Shown in pieces: positions 9,763-18,276 of a DNA stretch of 64,000 nt. The position numbers and the translations under genes are program-made. Each line of letters starts with the position of its first letter. Position 1 is the stretch's first letter. The stretch spans positions 1-64,000 of the forward strand of contig CAMSTW010000003.1 of assembly GCA_947063855.1 (NCBI GenBank), written 5' to 3'. This DNA is from an uncultured Dorea sp. (lineage in GTDB: Bacteria > Bacillota > Clostridia > Lachnospirales > Lachnospiraceae). Below the pieces are notes generated by a model. It did not search any database. It saw nothing but the letters and a program-made list of their open reading frames with translations, and was not told the DNA's origin.

Positions 9763-9791
9763 TTGTGGAATCTTATAAAATCTTGTATAAT
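9763..9791 (+). promoter_or_regulatory. Sigma-A promoter for scpAB
   Basis: TTGTGG (9763-9768), 17-base spacer, consensus TATAAT (9786-9791). It supports the scpA start at 9825, since the longer in-frame start at 9765 would lie inside the promoter. Confidence 0.65.
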
Positions 9792-9824
9792 ATTAAAATT
9801 GCGATAACAGAGAGGTTGTTTTCT

Positions 9825-10574
9825 ATGGGGATTCCGGTAAAGCTGCAGGTCTTTGAGGGGCCGTTGGACCTGCTTCTACATTTGATTGACAAGAACAAGA
9901 TTGATATCTACGATATTCCGATTGTGGAGATTACGAATCAGTATATGGAATATATCAGGGCGATGGAGAGAGAAGATCTGAATATCATGAGCGAGTTCCT
10001 GGTGATGGCGGCGACTCTTCTGGATATCAAGTGCAGGATGCTGCTTCCCAAGGAAGTCAATGAAGAGGGCGAGGAAGAGGACCCGCGCCGGGAACTGGTG
10101 GAGCAGCTGCTGGAATATAAGATGTATAAGTATATGTCCTATGAACTGAGGGACAGGCAGGTAGAAGGGGAGCAGGTCATGTACAAGAAGCCTACGATCC
10201 CGGAGGAGGTGCTGGGATATGTAGAGCCGGTGGATCTGGATCTTCTGCTTGAGGATGTCACCCTTGCGAAGCTCGGCAGGATCTTCAGGGAGGTCATGAG
10301 GCGGCAGGTGGATAAGATCGACCCTGTCCGCAGTAAGTTCGGGAAGATTGAGAAGGAAGAGGTGACGCTTCCCGATAAGCTTACTTATGTGGCGGAATAT
10401 GCGAAGATGCACAGGACGTTTGGATTCCGGCAGCTGCTATCGGACCAGAGTTCGAGAGTCCAGATTGTGGTGACGTTTCTTGCGGTTCTGCATCTGATAA
10501 AAGACGGTACGATTTCGATAGAACAGGAACAGCCTTTTGATGAGATTATGATCACATCAGGGGCCGCAGCTTAG
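9825..10574 (+). CDS. scpA: Segregation and condensation protein A
   Basis: ScpA is the kleisin subunit that bridges SMC heads in chromosome condensation. From ATG 9825 it has 249 residues and starts GIPVKLQVFEGPLDLLLHLI, the family hallmark, with the acidic central linker EEGEEEDPRRELVEQLLEYK and a C-terminal winged helix. The start is set by GAGAGG about 9 bases upstream and by the promoter at 9763-9791. scpB follows 16 bases later, the standard pair. Confidence 0.94.
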   Translation: MGIPVKLQVFEGPLDLLLHLIDKNKIDIYDIPIVEITNQYMEYIRAMEREDLNIMSEFLVMAATLLDIKCRMLLPKEVNEEGEEEDPRRELVEQLLEYKMYKYMSYELRDRQVEGEQVMYKKPTIPEEVLGYVEPVDLDLLLEDVTLAKLGRIFREVMRRQVDKIDPVRSKFGKIEKEEVTLPDKLTYVAEYAKMHRTFGFRQLLSDQSSRVQIVVTFLAVLHLIKDGTISIEQEQPFDEIMITSGAAA

Positions 10575-10590
10575 AGGTGGAAAGGTAGTA

Positions 10591-11169
10591 ATGGAAGAAG
10601 TGGAGATCAGCAGATTAGAAGGAATCATAGAGGCGGTCTTATTTACCATGGGAGAATCCGTGGAGCTTGAGAAGATTGCGTCGGCAATCGGGCATGACGA
10701 GGAGACGACCCGCAAGATTGTCCACAGGCTGATGGACAGATGTGAGGCCGAGAACCGGGGAGTGCGTATCATTGAGCTTGAGAACGCTTTTCAGATGTGT
10801 ACAAAGAAGGAGACGTATGAATACCTGATCCGCGTGGCGAAGCAGCCAAAGAAGTATGTGCTGACAGACGTCCTCCTTGAGACGTTATCTATCATTGCGT
10901 ACAAGCAGCCGGTGACGAAGCTTGAGGTGGAGAAGATCCGGGGCGTGAAGTCGGATCACGCGGTGAACAAGCTGGTAGAGTATAATCTGGTATGTGAGAG
11001 AGGGCGGCTGGACGCGCCGGGTAAGCCGATTCTGTTTGGGACAACGGAGGAATTCTTAAGGAGATTCAGCGTCCAGTCGGTGGAGGACCTGCCAAGCCTT
11101 AATCCGGAGCAGGTGGAAAGCTTCAAGGAAGAGGCGGAAGAGGAGGTTCAGCTGAAGCTGGATATCTAG
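10591..11169 (+). CDS. scpB: Segregation and condensation protein B
   Basis: ScpB, 192 residues, dimerises on the ScpA linker in the SMC complex. Two winged-helix domains are visible, with the typical LEGIIEAVLFTMGESV start and the central stretch LETLSIIAYKQPVTKLEVEK, RGVKSDHAVNKLVE. The acidic C-terminal tail EEAEEEVQLKLDI is usual. It is cotranscribed with scpA. Confidence 0.94.
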   Translation: MEEVEISRLEGIIEAVLFTMGESVELEKIASAIGHDEETTRKIVHRLMDRCEAENRGVRIIELENAFQMCTKKETYEYLIRVAKQPKKYVLTDVLLETLSIIAYKQPVTKLEVEKIRGVKSDHAVNKLVEYNLVCERGRLDAPGKPILFGTTEEFLRRFSVQSVEDLPSLNPEQVESFKEEAEEEVQLKLDI

Positions 11170-11250
11170 TACTGGTACGGACCGTGTTCTGGAATAGAAA
11201 AAAGACCGTCTGCATATACTTCACTAACGTAGTGAGATGTGGTGTGACAG

Positions 11251-12459
11251 ATGAAAAAGAAGATATTATTGTGCAGTCTCGTGATTTGCTGTCTGGTTAC
11301 CTGGTTTGGAGAGATCAGGGCCAGAGCGGAAGAGAACGGGGACGTGCCCGGACAGTTATACGCCCGGTCGGCAGTGCTGATAGATGCCGACAGCGGGCGT
11401 GTTTTGTTTGGCAAGGAGGAATCAGAGATCAGGCCTATGGCGAGTACGACCAAGATCATGAGCTGTATCCTGGCTCTTGAGAACCAGGAAGAAGGGCAGG
11501 TAGTTACGGCATCCGGCTATGCGGCCGGACAGCCTAAGGTACGGCTTGGAGTCAGGGAGCAGGAGCAGTTCTATCTTAAGGATCTTCTGTATTCTCTGAT
11601 GCTTGAGTCCCATAATGACAGTGCAGTGGTAATCGCAGAAGGGATTGCAGGCACGGTGGAAGAATTTGCCGCGATGATGAACCAGAAGGCGGTATCGCTT
11701 GGCTGCATGGATACGCATTTTGTGACGCCCAACGGGCTGGACGGAAGCGACGAGGCCGGGATACACGCCACTACGGCCAGGGATCTTGCCATGATCATGC
11801 GGTACTGCATCAGCCAGTCGCCCTGCAGGGAGGAATTCCTTGAGATTACCCGGACGAAGAACTATCAGTTCAACGATGTGGAAGGGAAGCGGAATTTCTC
11901 CTGCGTCAACCATAACGCGTTTCTGGATATGATGGAGGGGGCGTTAAGCGGAAAGACGGGATTTACCTCAGATGCGGGCTACTGTTATGTAGGCGCCCTG
12001 AAGCGTGACAATAGAACCTTTATCGTGGCGCTTCTGGCCTGTGGATGGCCGAACAATAAGGGGTACAAATGGAAGGATACGAGGAAGCTTATGGAGTACG
12101 GGATTGCAAATTATGAATACCGGGATGTGTGGGAGGACGTGGAACTGCCCGGGATACAGGTTACGGAGGGAGTCATGGAAGAGGATCCCTATGAGACCGG
12201 GATACAGATACCTGTGCATATGGAAGAGAAGGCAGAGATACCTGTATTGCTCCGCGAGGATGAAGCTGTAGAGGTGAAGACAGAGATCAGGGAGAGGATC
12301 GGCGCGCCGGTGCGGGAGGGCGAGCAGGTGGGGCAGGTACGGTATATCCTGGACGGAAAAGAGATTGCCTCCTTCGATGTGGTGACAGGGAAGGCGGTTA
12401 GGAAGCGGGATCTGAGATGGGCCGTCTCATGGGTTCTGCAAATGCTGCTGCTGTACTAG
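11251..12459 (+). CDS. dacF: D-alanyl-D-alanine carboxypeptidase (DacF/PBP5 type)
   Basis: A 402-residue secreted penicillin-binding protein that trims the terminal D-Ala from peptidoglycan stem peptides. It has an N-terminal signal peptide (KKKILLCSLVICCLVTWFG ending near RARA). The S11 active-site triad is complete: STTK (in MASTTKIM), SHN (in LESHNDSAVV) and KTG (in SGKTGFTSDAGY). After the catalytic domain come a PBP5_C-like beta domain and a C-terminal hydrophobic segment (LRWAVSWVLQMLLLY) that could anchor it to the membrane. The gene lies 81 bases after scpB; no clear terminator separates them. Confidence 0.92.
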   Translation: MKKKILLCSLVICCLVTWFGEIRARAEENGDVPGQLYARSAVLIDADSGRVLFGKEESEIRPMASTTKIMSCILALENQEEGQVVTASGYAAGQPKVRLGVREQEQFYLKDLLYSLMLESHNDSAVVIAEGIAGTVEEFAAMMNQKAVSLGCMDTHFVTPNGLDGSDEAGIHATTARDLAMIMRYCISQSPCREEFLEITRTKNYQFNDVEGKRNFSCVNHNAFLDMMEGALSGKTGFTSDAGYCYVGALKRDNRTFIVALLACGWPNNKGYKWKDTRKLMEYGIANYEYRDVWEDVELPGIQVTEGVMEEDPYETGIQIPVHMEEKAEIPVLLREDEAVEVKTEIRERIGAPVREGEQVGQVRYILDGKEIASFDVVTGKAVRKRDLRWAVSWVLQMLLLY

Positions 12460-12680
12460 TGCTACCGTACAGTCGGGACAATCCGACAGTATTCGTCAAT
12501 CATCTGCAAAGTATATCTGTGAAACGAAAATTTAAGGGCATATGCCTGTTGACGTCCGCGAAGAAGTGTGATATTTTAAAAACAATCAGAATTGTTCTTT
12601 AGAATCTGTTGTTTTCTGTTTATGTATGATCGCATAGTCCGGACGGGTCAGAAGCTTTTCCAGTTTTTGTGAATTTGGTG

Positions 12681-12709
12681 TTGACATTTTGAATCAGGTA
12701 TACTAGTAT
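12681..12709 (+). promoter_or_regulatory. recA promoter
   Basis: Consensus TTGACA (12681-12686), 17 bases, TAGTAT (12704-12709). The rest of the 299-base dacF-recA gap holds only a weaker promoter-like pair (TTGACG 12549-12554 with TATTTT 12572-12577) and a small inverted repeat AACAAT/ATTGTT near 12581-12596. Confidence 0.75.
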
Positions 12710-12722
12710 ATTAATCAGACGA

Positions 12723-12736
12723 CGAACACTCGTTCG
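12723..12736 (+). promoter_or_regulatory. LexA (SOS) box in the recA leader
   Basis: CGAAC-ACTC-GTTCG matches the Gram-positive LexA/DinR box CGAAC-N4-GTTCG in both half sites. It lies just downstream of the expected start point of the recA promoter, where bound LexA would block transcription, and 22 bases before the recA ATG. Confidence 0.85.
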
Positions 12737-12758
12737 TTCTTGAGAAGGAGATTATGAT

Positions 12759-13946
12759 ATGGCGAATGAAGAGAAGAAGAAGGCTTTAGAAGCTGCGATA
12801 GCGAAGTTAGAGAAGGATTTTGGCAAGGGGACTGTGATGAAGCTGGGCGATCCCAAGGCCCAGGCGTCTGTTGAGACGATCCCTACCGGTTCGCTGAGCC
12901 TGGATCTGGCATTAGGGCTTGGCGGCGTCCCCAGAGGCCGTGTGATAGAAGTATACGGGCCGGAGTCCAGCGGTAAGACGACGGTTACGTTACATATGAT
13001 TGCCGAGGTGCAGAAGCGGGGCGGTATCGCCGGTTTTATCGACGCGGAGCATGCGCTCGATCCGGTCTATGCGAAGAATATCGGCGTAGATATCGACGAG
13101 TTGTATATCTCTCAGCCGGACAGCGGAGACCAGGCGCTTGAGATTGCGGAGACGATGGTGCGCTCCGGCGCCATGGACATTATCGTGGTGGATTCGGTTG
13201 CCGCGCTGGTGCCCAAGCAGGAGATTGAAGGAGATATGGGCGACAGCCATGTGGGACTGCAGGCGAGGCTGATGTCACAGGCCCTTAGGAAGCTGACGCC
13301 GGTGATCAGCAAGTCCAACTGTGTCGTGATATTTATCAACCAGCTGCGTGAGAAGGTAGGCGTGATGTTCGGTAATCCGGAGACTACTACCGGCGGGCGG
13401 GCGCTTAAGTTCTATGCGTCGATCCGCATGGATGTCAGGAGAGTTGAGACGCTTAAGCAGAGCGGCGATATGGTAGGGAACCGGACGAAGGTGAAGATTG
13501 TGAAGAACAAGATTGCGCCGCCTTTTAAGGAGGCCGAGTTCGATATCATGTTCGGGCAGGGGATTTCCAGAGAAGGAGACATCCTGGACCTTGCCGTTGA
13601 CTGTAAGTTTGTAAGCAAGAGCGGAGCCTGGTTTGCCTATAACGGCGACAAGATCGGGCAGGGCCGTGAGAATGCCAAGACTTATCTGAAGGAGCATCCG
13701 GATGTGATGAAGGAGCTGGAGGCGAAGATCCGCGAGCATTATGAGATACCGGCGGACGCGCCGTTTGAGGAGAGGGAAGTGAAGCCTATGCCAAAGGGCG
13801 GCGGCAAGAAGGGCAGGAAGTCGTCCAAGGCAGAGTCGAAGAAGGCGGAGAAGGCGGCAGAGTACGACGCGGAGGCGGCTGTGGAGATGGATGAGACGGC
13901 AGCGGGAGACGCAGACGGCGCAGAAGACATTTCCGACGATATATAG
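12759..13946 (+). CDS. recA: Recombinase RecA
   Basis: RecA, 395 residues, forms the strand-exchange filament and stimulates LexA self-cleavage. Walker A is GPESSGKTT (about residues 67-75). EAEHALDP-type sequence ([17 protein letters not shown]) and the L1/L2 loop regions ([32 protein letters not shown]) are intact. The C-terminus is a Lys-rich then strongly acidic tail, longer than in many relatives. GAGAAGGAG precedes the ATG. It is controlled by a LexA box and followed by recX. Confidence 0.98.
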   Translation: MANEEKKKALEAAIAKLEKDFGKGTVMKLGDPKAQASVETIPTGSLSLDLALGLGGVPRGRVIEVYGPESSGKTTVTLHMIAEVQKRGGIAGFIDAEHALDPVYAKNIGVDIDELYISQPDSGDQALEIAETMVRSGAMDIIVVDSVAALVPKQEIEGDMGDSHVGLQARLMSQALRKLTPVISKSNCVVIFINQLREKVGVMFGNPETTTGGRALKFYASIRMDVRRVETLKQSGDMVGNRTKVKIVKNKIAPPFKEAEFDIMFGQGISREGDILDLAVDCKFVSKSGAWFAYNGDKIGQGRENAKTYLKEHPDVMKELEAKIREHYEIPADAPFEEREVKPMPKGGGKKGRKSSKAESKKAEKAAEYDAEAAVEMDETAAGDADGAEDISDDI

Positions 13947-13979
13947 GGATGCGAAAGACTGATGTGAGGAAGTATGGGA

Positions 13980-14594
13980 ATGATTGTGACAAAGATAGAG
14001 CCGCAGGCTGGGACGAAGACACGGTTCAGGGTGCATGTGGATGAAGAGACGTCGTTCGTTCTCTATAAGGGCGAACTGTCCCGTTATCATATCGAAGAGG
14101 GAGCAGAGCTTGACGACGAGACGTATGAAGAGATTATCTGCAAGGTACTCAGTAAGCGGGCGAAGGCGCGGGCGCTGCATCTTCTGAATGATATGGGGCG
14201 GACGGAGTCACAGCTTCGGATGAAGCTTCTTAAGGGCGGTTATCCGGAAGAGGTCGTTGACGAGGCTGTGGCGTATGTGAAGTCCTTTGGGTATATCAAT
14301 GATGCGGAGTATGCCAGAAGCTTCATTGAGGGAAGGAAGGACAGGAAGAGCCGTATGGAGCTGTATGCCGCACTGTGCAGGAAGGGGATTGCCAGGGAGG
14401 AGGCAGAGCAGGCGCTTACGGATTATTATGACGGGGAGGATTCCAGGACTGCGATTGAAGCGATACTAAGGAAGAAGAAGTTCGATCCACAGACGGCGGA
14501 TTATATACAGAAGCAGAAGATGGGCGGATATCTGATGCGCAAGGGTTTCCGCTATGATGAGATCAGGCATGCGCTGAGTATACGGGAAGCATAG
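13980..14594 (+). CDS. recX: Regulatory protein RecX
   Basis: RecX, about 204 residues, caps or modulates RecA filaments. Its three-helix repeats are visible in RAKARALHLLNDMGRTESQL, VVDEAVAYVKSFGYINDAEY and the C-terminal half. An ATG at 13974 is also in frame; I prefer ATG 13980 because GAGGAAG lies about 8 bases before it but only about 2 before 13974. It lies 33 bases downstream of recA, the usual pairing, and is probably read from the SOS promoter. Confidence 0.9.
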   Translation: MIVTKIEPQAGTKTRFRVHVDEETSFVLYKGELSRYHIEEGAELDDETYEEIICKVLSKRAKARALHLLNDMGRTESQLRMKLLKGGYPEEVVDEAVAYVKSFGYINDAEYARSFIEGRKDRKSRMELYAALCRKGIAREEAEQALTDYYDGEDSRTAIEAILRKKKFDPQTADYIQKQKMGGYLMRKGFRYDEIRHALSIREA

Positions 14595-14615
14595 AAAATG
14601 TTATGGGTGAAAAGC

Positions 14616-14644
14616 TTGACATCTTTGTGAAAACAGTATAGAAT
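14616..14644 (+). promoter_or_regulatory. Promoter for rny
   Basis: TTGACA (14616-14621), 17 bases, TAGAAT (14639-14644), 47 bases before the GTG start of rny. Confidence 0.7.
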
Positions 14645-14691
14645 TTAAGTGTTGTATTTGTACAATGAAAACTGAATAAGGAGGTGCTCCT

Positions 14692-16245
14692 GTGCCGAAC
14701 GTAATATTAATTGCTGTAGGGGTTGTGTTGATCGCGGCGGCAGCAGTTGTCAGTCATTTCCTGACCGTTTCCAGTCTGAAGAAGAATGCGGATTCCAAGA
14801 TTGGGAATGCGGAGAGCAAAGCGAGGGAGATTATTGACGATGCAGTGAAGACGGCTGAGGCAAAGAAGAAGGAGTCTCTTTTGGAAATTAAAGAGGAATC
14901 TATCAAGAACAAGAATGAGCTTGAGAAGGAGACCAAGGAACGCAGGAACGAGTTACAACGTTACGAGAAGCGTGTTCTTTCCAAAGAGGAGGCTCTGGAT
15001 AAGAAGGCAGATGCCATTGAGAAGCGTGAAGCAGGATTTACGGCAAAAGAAGAACAGCTTAGACAGCGCGAATCGAAAGTGGGCGAGCTGGAGAAGCAGC
15101 GGGTGCAGGAACTAGAAAGAATCTCAGGACTTACCTCCGAACAAGCAAAAGAATATTTGTTAAAAACTGTTGAAGACGATGTAAAGCATGACACCGCCAG
15201 GATGATCAAGGAATTAGAGACGCAGGCGAAGGAAGAGGCAGATAAGAAGGCGAAGGAATACGTTGTCACTGCCATCCAGAGGTGCGCGACAGATCATGTT
15301 GCGGAGACTACGATTTCGGTTGTGCAGCTTCCAAGCGACGAGATGAAGGGAAGGATCATAGGACGTGAGGGACGTAATATCCGTACATTGGAGACGATGA
15401 CGGGTGTGGAACTCATCATTGACGATACTCCGGAAGCGGTAGTATTATCAGGATTCGATCCGATTCGAAGAGAAGTCGCCAGGATTGCGCTGGAGAAGCT
15501 GATTGTTGACGGACGTATCCATCCGGCAAGAATCGAAGAGATGGTAGAGAAAGCGCAGAAGGAAGTAGACGCCATGATTCGGGAAGAAGGAGAGGCAGCG
15601 GCTCTTGAAGTGGGAGTTCACGGGATCCATCCGGAGCTGATCAGGCTTCTTGGACGTATGAAGTTCAGGACAAGCTATGGCCAGAATGCATTGAAGCATT
15701 CGATAGAGGTCGCACAGCTTGCAGGACTTCTTGCAGGCGAGATCGGCCTGGACGTCAGGATAGCCAAGCGTGCCGGACTTCTGCACGATGTGGGCAAATC
15801 CATCGACCATGATGTGGAAGGATCACATATTCAGATTGGAGTGGATCTTTGCAGGAAGTATAAGGAATCTGCAACGGTCATCAACGCAGTTGAAGCCCAT
15901 CACGGGGATGTAGAACCGGAGAGTCTGGTAGCCTGTGTGGTACAGGCGGCCGATACCATATCGGCGGCAAGACCGGGAGCCAGAAGAGAGACATTAGAAA
16001 CATATACAAACAGGTTAAAACAATTAGAAGATATCACCAACCAGTTCAAGGGAGTTGATAAGTCTTTTGCGATTCAAGCGGGTAGAGAGATTCGAGTTAT
16101 GGTAGTTCCTGAGCAAGTATCTGATGCAGACATGGTATTGATGGCCAGGGATATTGCGAAGCAGATTGAGTATGAGTTAGAATATCCGGGGCAGATCAAG
16201 GTCAATGTAATTCGTGAATCACGTGTTACAGATTATGCCAAGTAG
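14692..16245 (+). CDS. rny: Ribonuclease Y
   Basis: RNase Y, 517 residues, is the membrane-anchored endoribonuclease that starts much mRNA decay in Firmicutes. It has an N-terminal membrane helix ([20 protein letters not shown]), a long charged coiled coil (about 30-190), a KH domain ([19 protein letters not shown]), the HD domain with [10 protein letters not shown], and a conserved C-terminal region. It starts at GTG after AAGGAGG. recA-recX-rny order is common in clostridia. A terminator follows. Confidence 0.96.
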   Translation: MPNVILIAVGVVLIAAAAVVSHFLTVSSLKKNADSKIGNAESKAREIIDDAVKTAEAKKKESLLEIKEESIKNKNELEKETKERRNELQRYEKRVLSKEEALDKKADAIEKREAGFTAKEEQLRQRESKVGELEKQRVQELERISGLTSEQAKEYLLKTVEDDVKHDTARMIKELETQAKEEADKKAKEYVVTAIQRCATDHVAETTISVVQLPSDEMKGRIIGREGRNIRTLETMTGVELIIDDTPEAVVLSGFDPIRREVARIALEKLIVDGRIHPARIEEMVEKAQKEVDAMIREEGEAAALEVGVHGIHPELIRLLGRMKFRTSYGQNALKHSIEVAQLAGLLAGEIGLDVRIAKRAGLLHDVGKSIDHDVEGSHIQIGVDLCRKYKESATVINAVEAHHGDVEPESLVACVVQAADTISAARPGARRETLETYTNRLKQLEDITNQFKGVDKSFAIQAGREIRVMVVPEQVSDADMVLMARDIAKQIEYELEYPGQIKVNVIRESRVTDYAK

Positions 16246-16275
16246 ATATCATGTAGGAATGATAGAGAATAAGGA

Positions 16276-16314
16276 AGAAGGTCTTAGAACGAAGGTTTTA
16301 AGGCTTTCTTTTTT
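16276..16314 (+). terminator. Intrinsic terminator after rny
   Basis: A 15-bp stem with G-U pairs (16276-16290 with 16295-16309), a 4-base loop and a run of six T. Confidence 0.8.
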
Positions 16315-16359
16315 GTCAATGCTGCCGGCTGCTCATTCGTACACAGACGGATTGGTGTA

Positions 16360-16388
16360 TTGACAGATGTGAATTCCTGTGATAATAT
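16360..16388 (+). promoter_or_regulatory. Promoter for the SSS symporter
   Basis: TTGACA (16360-16365), 17 bases, TAATAT (16383-16388). Three tandem repeats lie immediately downstream in the leader. Confidence 0.65.
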
Positions 16389-16407
16389 ATTCAAGGATGA
16401 TTTAGTA

Positions 16408-16452
16408 CTTTAAAGTGTAACGGTTTAAAGTTCAACGCTTTAAAGTAAATGC
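16408..16452 (+). repeat. Three tandem 15-bp repeats in the symporter leader
   Basis: Units at 16408-16422, 16423-16437 and 16438-16452 share TTTAAAGT, the first two also share AACG at the end, and units 1 and 3 begin with the palindrome CTTTAAAG. The position just after the promoter suggests an operator array for an unknown regulator. Confidence 0.7.
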
Positions 16453-16481
16453 CTAAATAATATTACTGGAGGAAATGAGAG

Positions 16482-18068
16482 ATGTCAAAAGAAATATTAT
16501 GTCTGATCATGCTGGTGGTGTTCTTTGCCGTGATGATCTATGTAGGATTTTATTCAAGAAAGCACGCGACGGATGTGGATGGTTTCGTGCTTGGAGGCAG
16601 AGGGGTAGGACCGTGGCTGACGGCGTTCGCGTTCGGAACCTCTTACTTCTCGGCGGTTATTTTCGTAGGCTACGCCGGGCAGTTCGGGTGGAACTTCGGA
16701 ATGTCCGCTACCTGGGCCGGACTTGGCAATGCGTTTATCGGTTCTCTGCTGGCGTGGAATATACTGGGAAGAAGGACCCGTGTTATGACGCAGCATCTGG
16801 ATGCGAAGACCATGCCGGATTTCTTTGGAAAGAGATTCGATTCGGTTCCGCTTAAGATAGCGGCTTCTGTCATCGTATTTATTTTTCTGATTCCATATAC
16901 GGCCTCCCTCTACAACGGGTTATCCAGCCTGTTCGGCCTGGTGTTTGATATCCCTTACTGGGTAGTTATCGCTGTGATGGCCGTGCTGACAGGGTTCTAT
17001 GTAATCTTCGGCGGATATATGGCGACGGCAATCAATGATTTCATACAGGGGATTATCATGTTGTTCGGTATCTGCGCGGTGATCGGGGCGGTTCTGTCCG
17101 AGAACGGCGGTCTATTGGAAGCAACCAGGTCTCTTGCGGCTGTGACGGGCGACGCCGGATGGCAGGGAGCTTATTCAGCTTTCCTTGGGCCGGATCCGCT
17201 GGCCCTTCTGTTCGTGGTAGTTCTGACTTCTCTTGGCACGTGGGGGCTTCCGCAGATGGTCGGGAAGTTCTATGCCATAAAGAGTGAGAAGGATATACAT
17301 AAGGGTACGGTGATCTCGACCGTATTTGCAATCATTGTGGCAGGAGGCTGTTATTTCCTGGGAGGCTTTGGCAGGCTCTACAGCGATAAGGTAATGATCA
17401 ACGAAGCAACCGGAAAGCCGTTGTTTGATACCATCGTACCGACTATGCTGTCCACACTGCCGGCAATCGTCATAGCTGTCGTGATCGTGCTGGTGCTGTC
17501 GGCCTCCATGTCGACACTTTCTTCGCTGGTTCTGACATCCAGTTCTACATTTACGCTGGATGTGATCAAGCCGGCGGCGAAGAAGGGAATGTCGGATAAG
17601 CAGCAGGTGTTCATCATGCGGATTTTTATCGTGTTCTTCATCCTGGTATCGGCAGTGATCGCCATCTTCAAGGATGCTCATCCGGAGGTGACCTTCATCG
17701 CGCAGATGATGGGCGTGTCCTGGGGAGCGCTGGCGGGAGCATTCCTGGCGCCGTTCCTGTACGGACTGTACTGGAAGAAGATTACCAAGATATCCGTGGC
17801 CGTGTGCTTTGTATGGGGATGCGGGATTGCGCTTTTACAGCTCTTTGTGACACTTGGAGGGGTTGACGTGACCGGATGGGGGCCGGTTCTTGGCTATATC
17901 TTCAAGTCATCCATCAATTCCGGTGTGATTGCGATGGTTGGAGGGCTGGTGATCGTCCCGGTTGTCAGTCTGTTTACAAAGGTGCAGAGTGAGACAGAGC
18001 TTCAGAAGATCTTCTCATGCTATGATGAGACCGTAACCATCACGAAGAGGTCTTCATTACAAGAATGA
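16482..18068 (+). CDS. Sodium:solute symporter (SSS family)
   Basis: A 528-residue membrane protein of the SSS family (PutP/PanF relatives) with about 13 hydrophobic segments. The signature region FVLGGRGVGPWLTAFAFGTS and the conserved FGGYMATAINDFIQGIIMLF are present. The family couples Na+ uptake to import of solutes such as proline, pantothenate, sugars or monocarboxylates; the substrate cannot be told from sequence. GGAGG precedes the ATG. It is a single-gene unit with its own promoter, repeat array and terminator. Confidence 0.9.
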   Translation: MSKEILCLIMLVVFFAVMIYVGFYSRKHATDVDGFVLGGRGVGPWLTAFAFGTSYFSAVIFVGYAGQFGWNFGMSATWAGLGNAFIGSLLAWNILGRRTRVMTQHLDAKTMPDFFGKRFDSVPLKIAASVIVFIFLIPYTASLYNGLSSLFGLVFDIPYWVVIAVMAVLTGFYVIFGGYMATAINDFIQGIIMLFGICAVIGAVLSENGGLLEATRSLAAVTGDAGWQGAYSAFLGPDPLALLFVVVLTSLGTWGLPQMVGKFYAIKSEKDIHKGTVISTVFAIIVAGGCYFLGGFGRLYSDKVMINEATGKPLFDTIVPTMLSTLPAIVIAVVIVLVLSASMSTLSSLVLTSSSTFTLDVIKPAAKKGMSDKQQVFIMRIFIVFFILVSAVIAIFKDAHPEVTFIAQMMGVSWGALAGAFLAPFLYGLYWKKITKISVAVCFVWGCGIALLQLFVTLGGVDVTGWGPVLGYIFKSSINSGVIAMVGGLVIVPVVSLFTKVQSETELQKIFSCYDETVTITKRSSLQE

Positions 18069-18132
18069 GGACAGATACCGTAACTGGAAATGGATGTTCA
18101 ATCGTACAAATGGGAAAAAGATAAAATACATC

Positions 18133-18166
18133 AAGGAAAGTGATTAAAATCATCACTTTCCTTTTT
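18133..18166 (+). terminator. Intrinsic terminator after SSS symporter
   Basis: A perfect 12-bp stem (18133-18144 with 18152-18163), 7-base loop, then a T-run. Confidence 0.85.
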
Positions 18167-18202
18167 GTTATACATATGTTAGGATAAGAAGGTGTTAAAA
18201 AA

Positions 18203-18229
18203 GGACAATATATTTGATGAATATTGTTC
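18203..18229. promoter_or_regulatory. Inverted repeat upstream of leuA
   Basis: GGACAATAT (18203-18211) and ATATTGTTC (18221-18229) form 9-base arms with one mismatch around a 9-base spacer, ending 47 bases before the chosen leuA start. It may be an operator or a leader hairpin; no binding protein can be assigned. Confidence 0.4.
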
Positions 18230-18276
18230 GAGAGAACATTTTCGAATTGCCTGAGTTCAGGAAGGAGAAGGACATT

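Noticed and set aside
12549-12577. Second promoter upstream of recA (TTGACG-17-TATTTT)
   Set aside because: The -10 is poor and a consensus promoter with a LexA box lies closer to the gene; noted only within the recA promoter entry.
16408-16452. CRISPR-like repeat array
   Set aside because: The units are contiguous, without spacers, and only 15 bp long.
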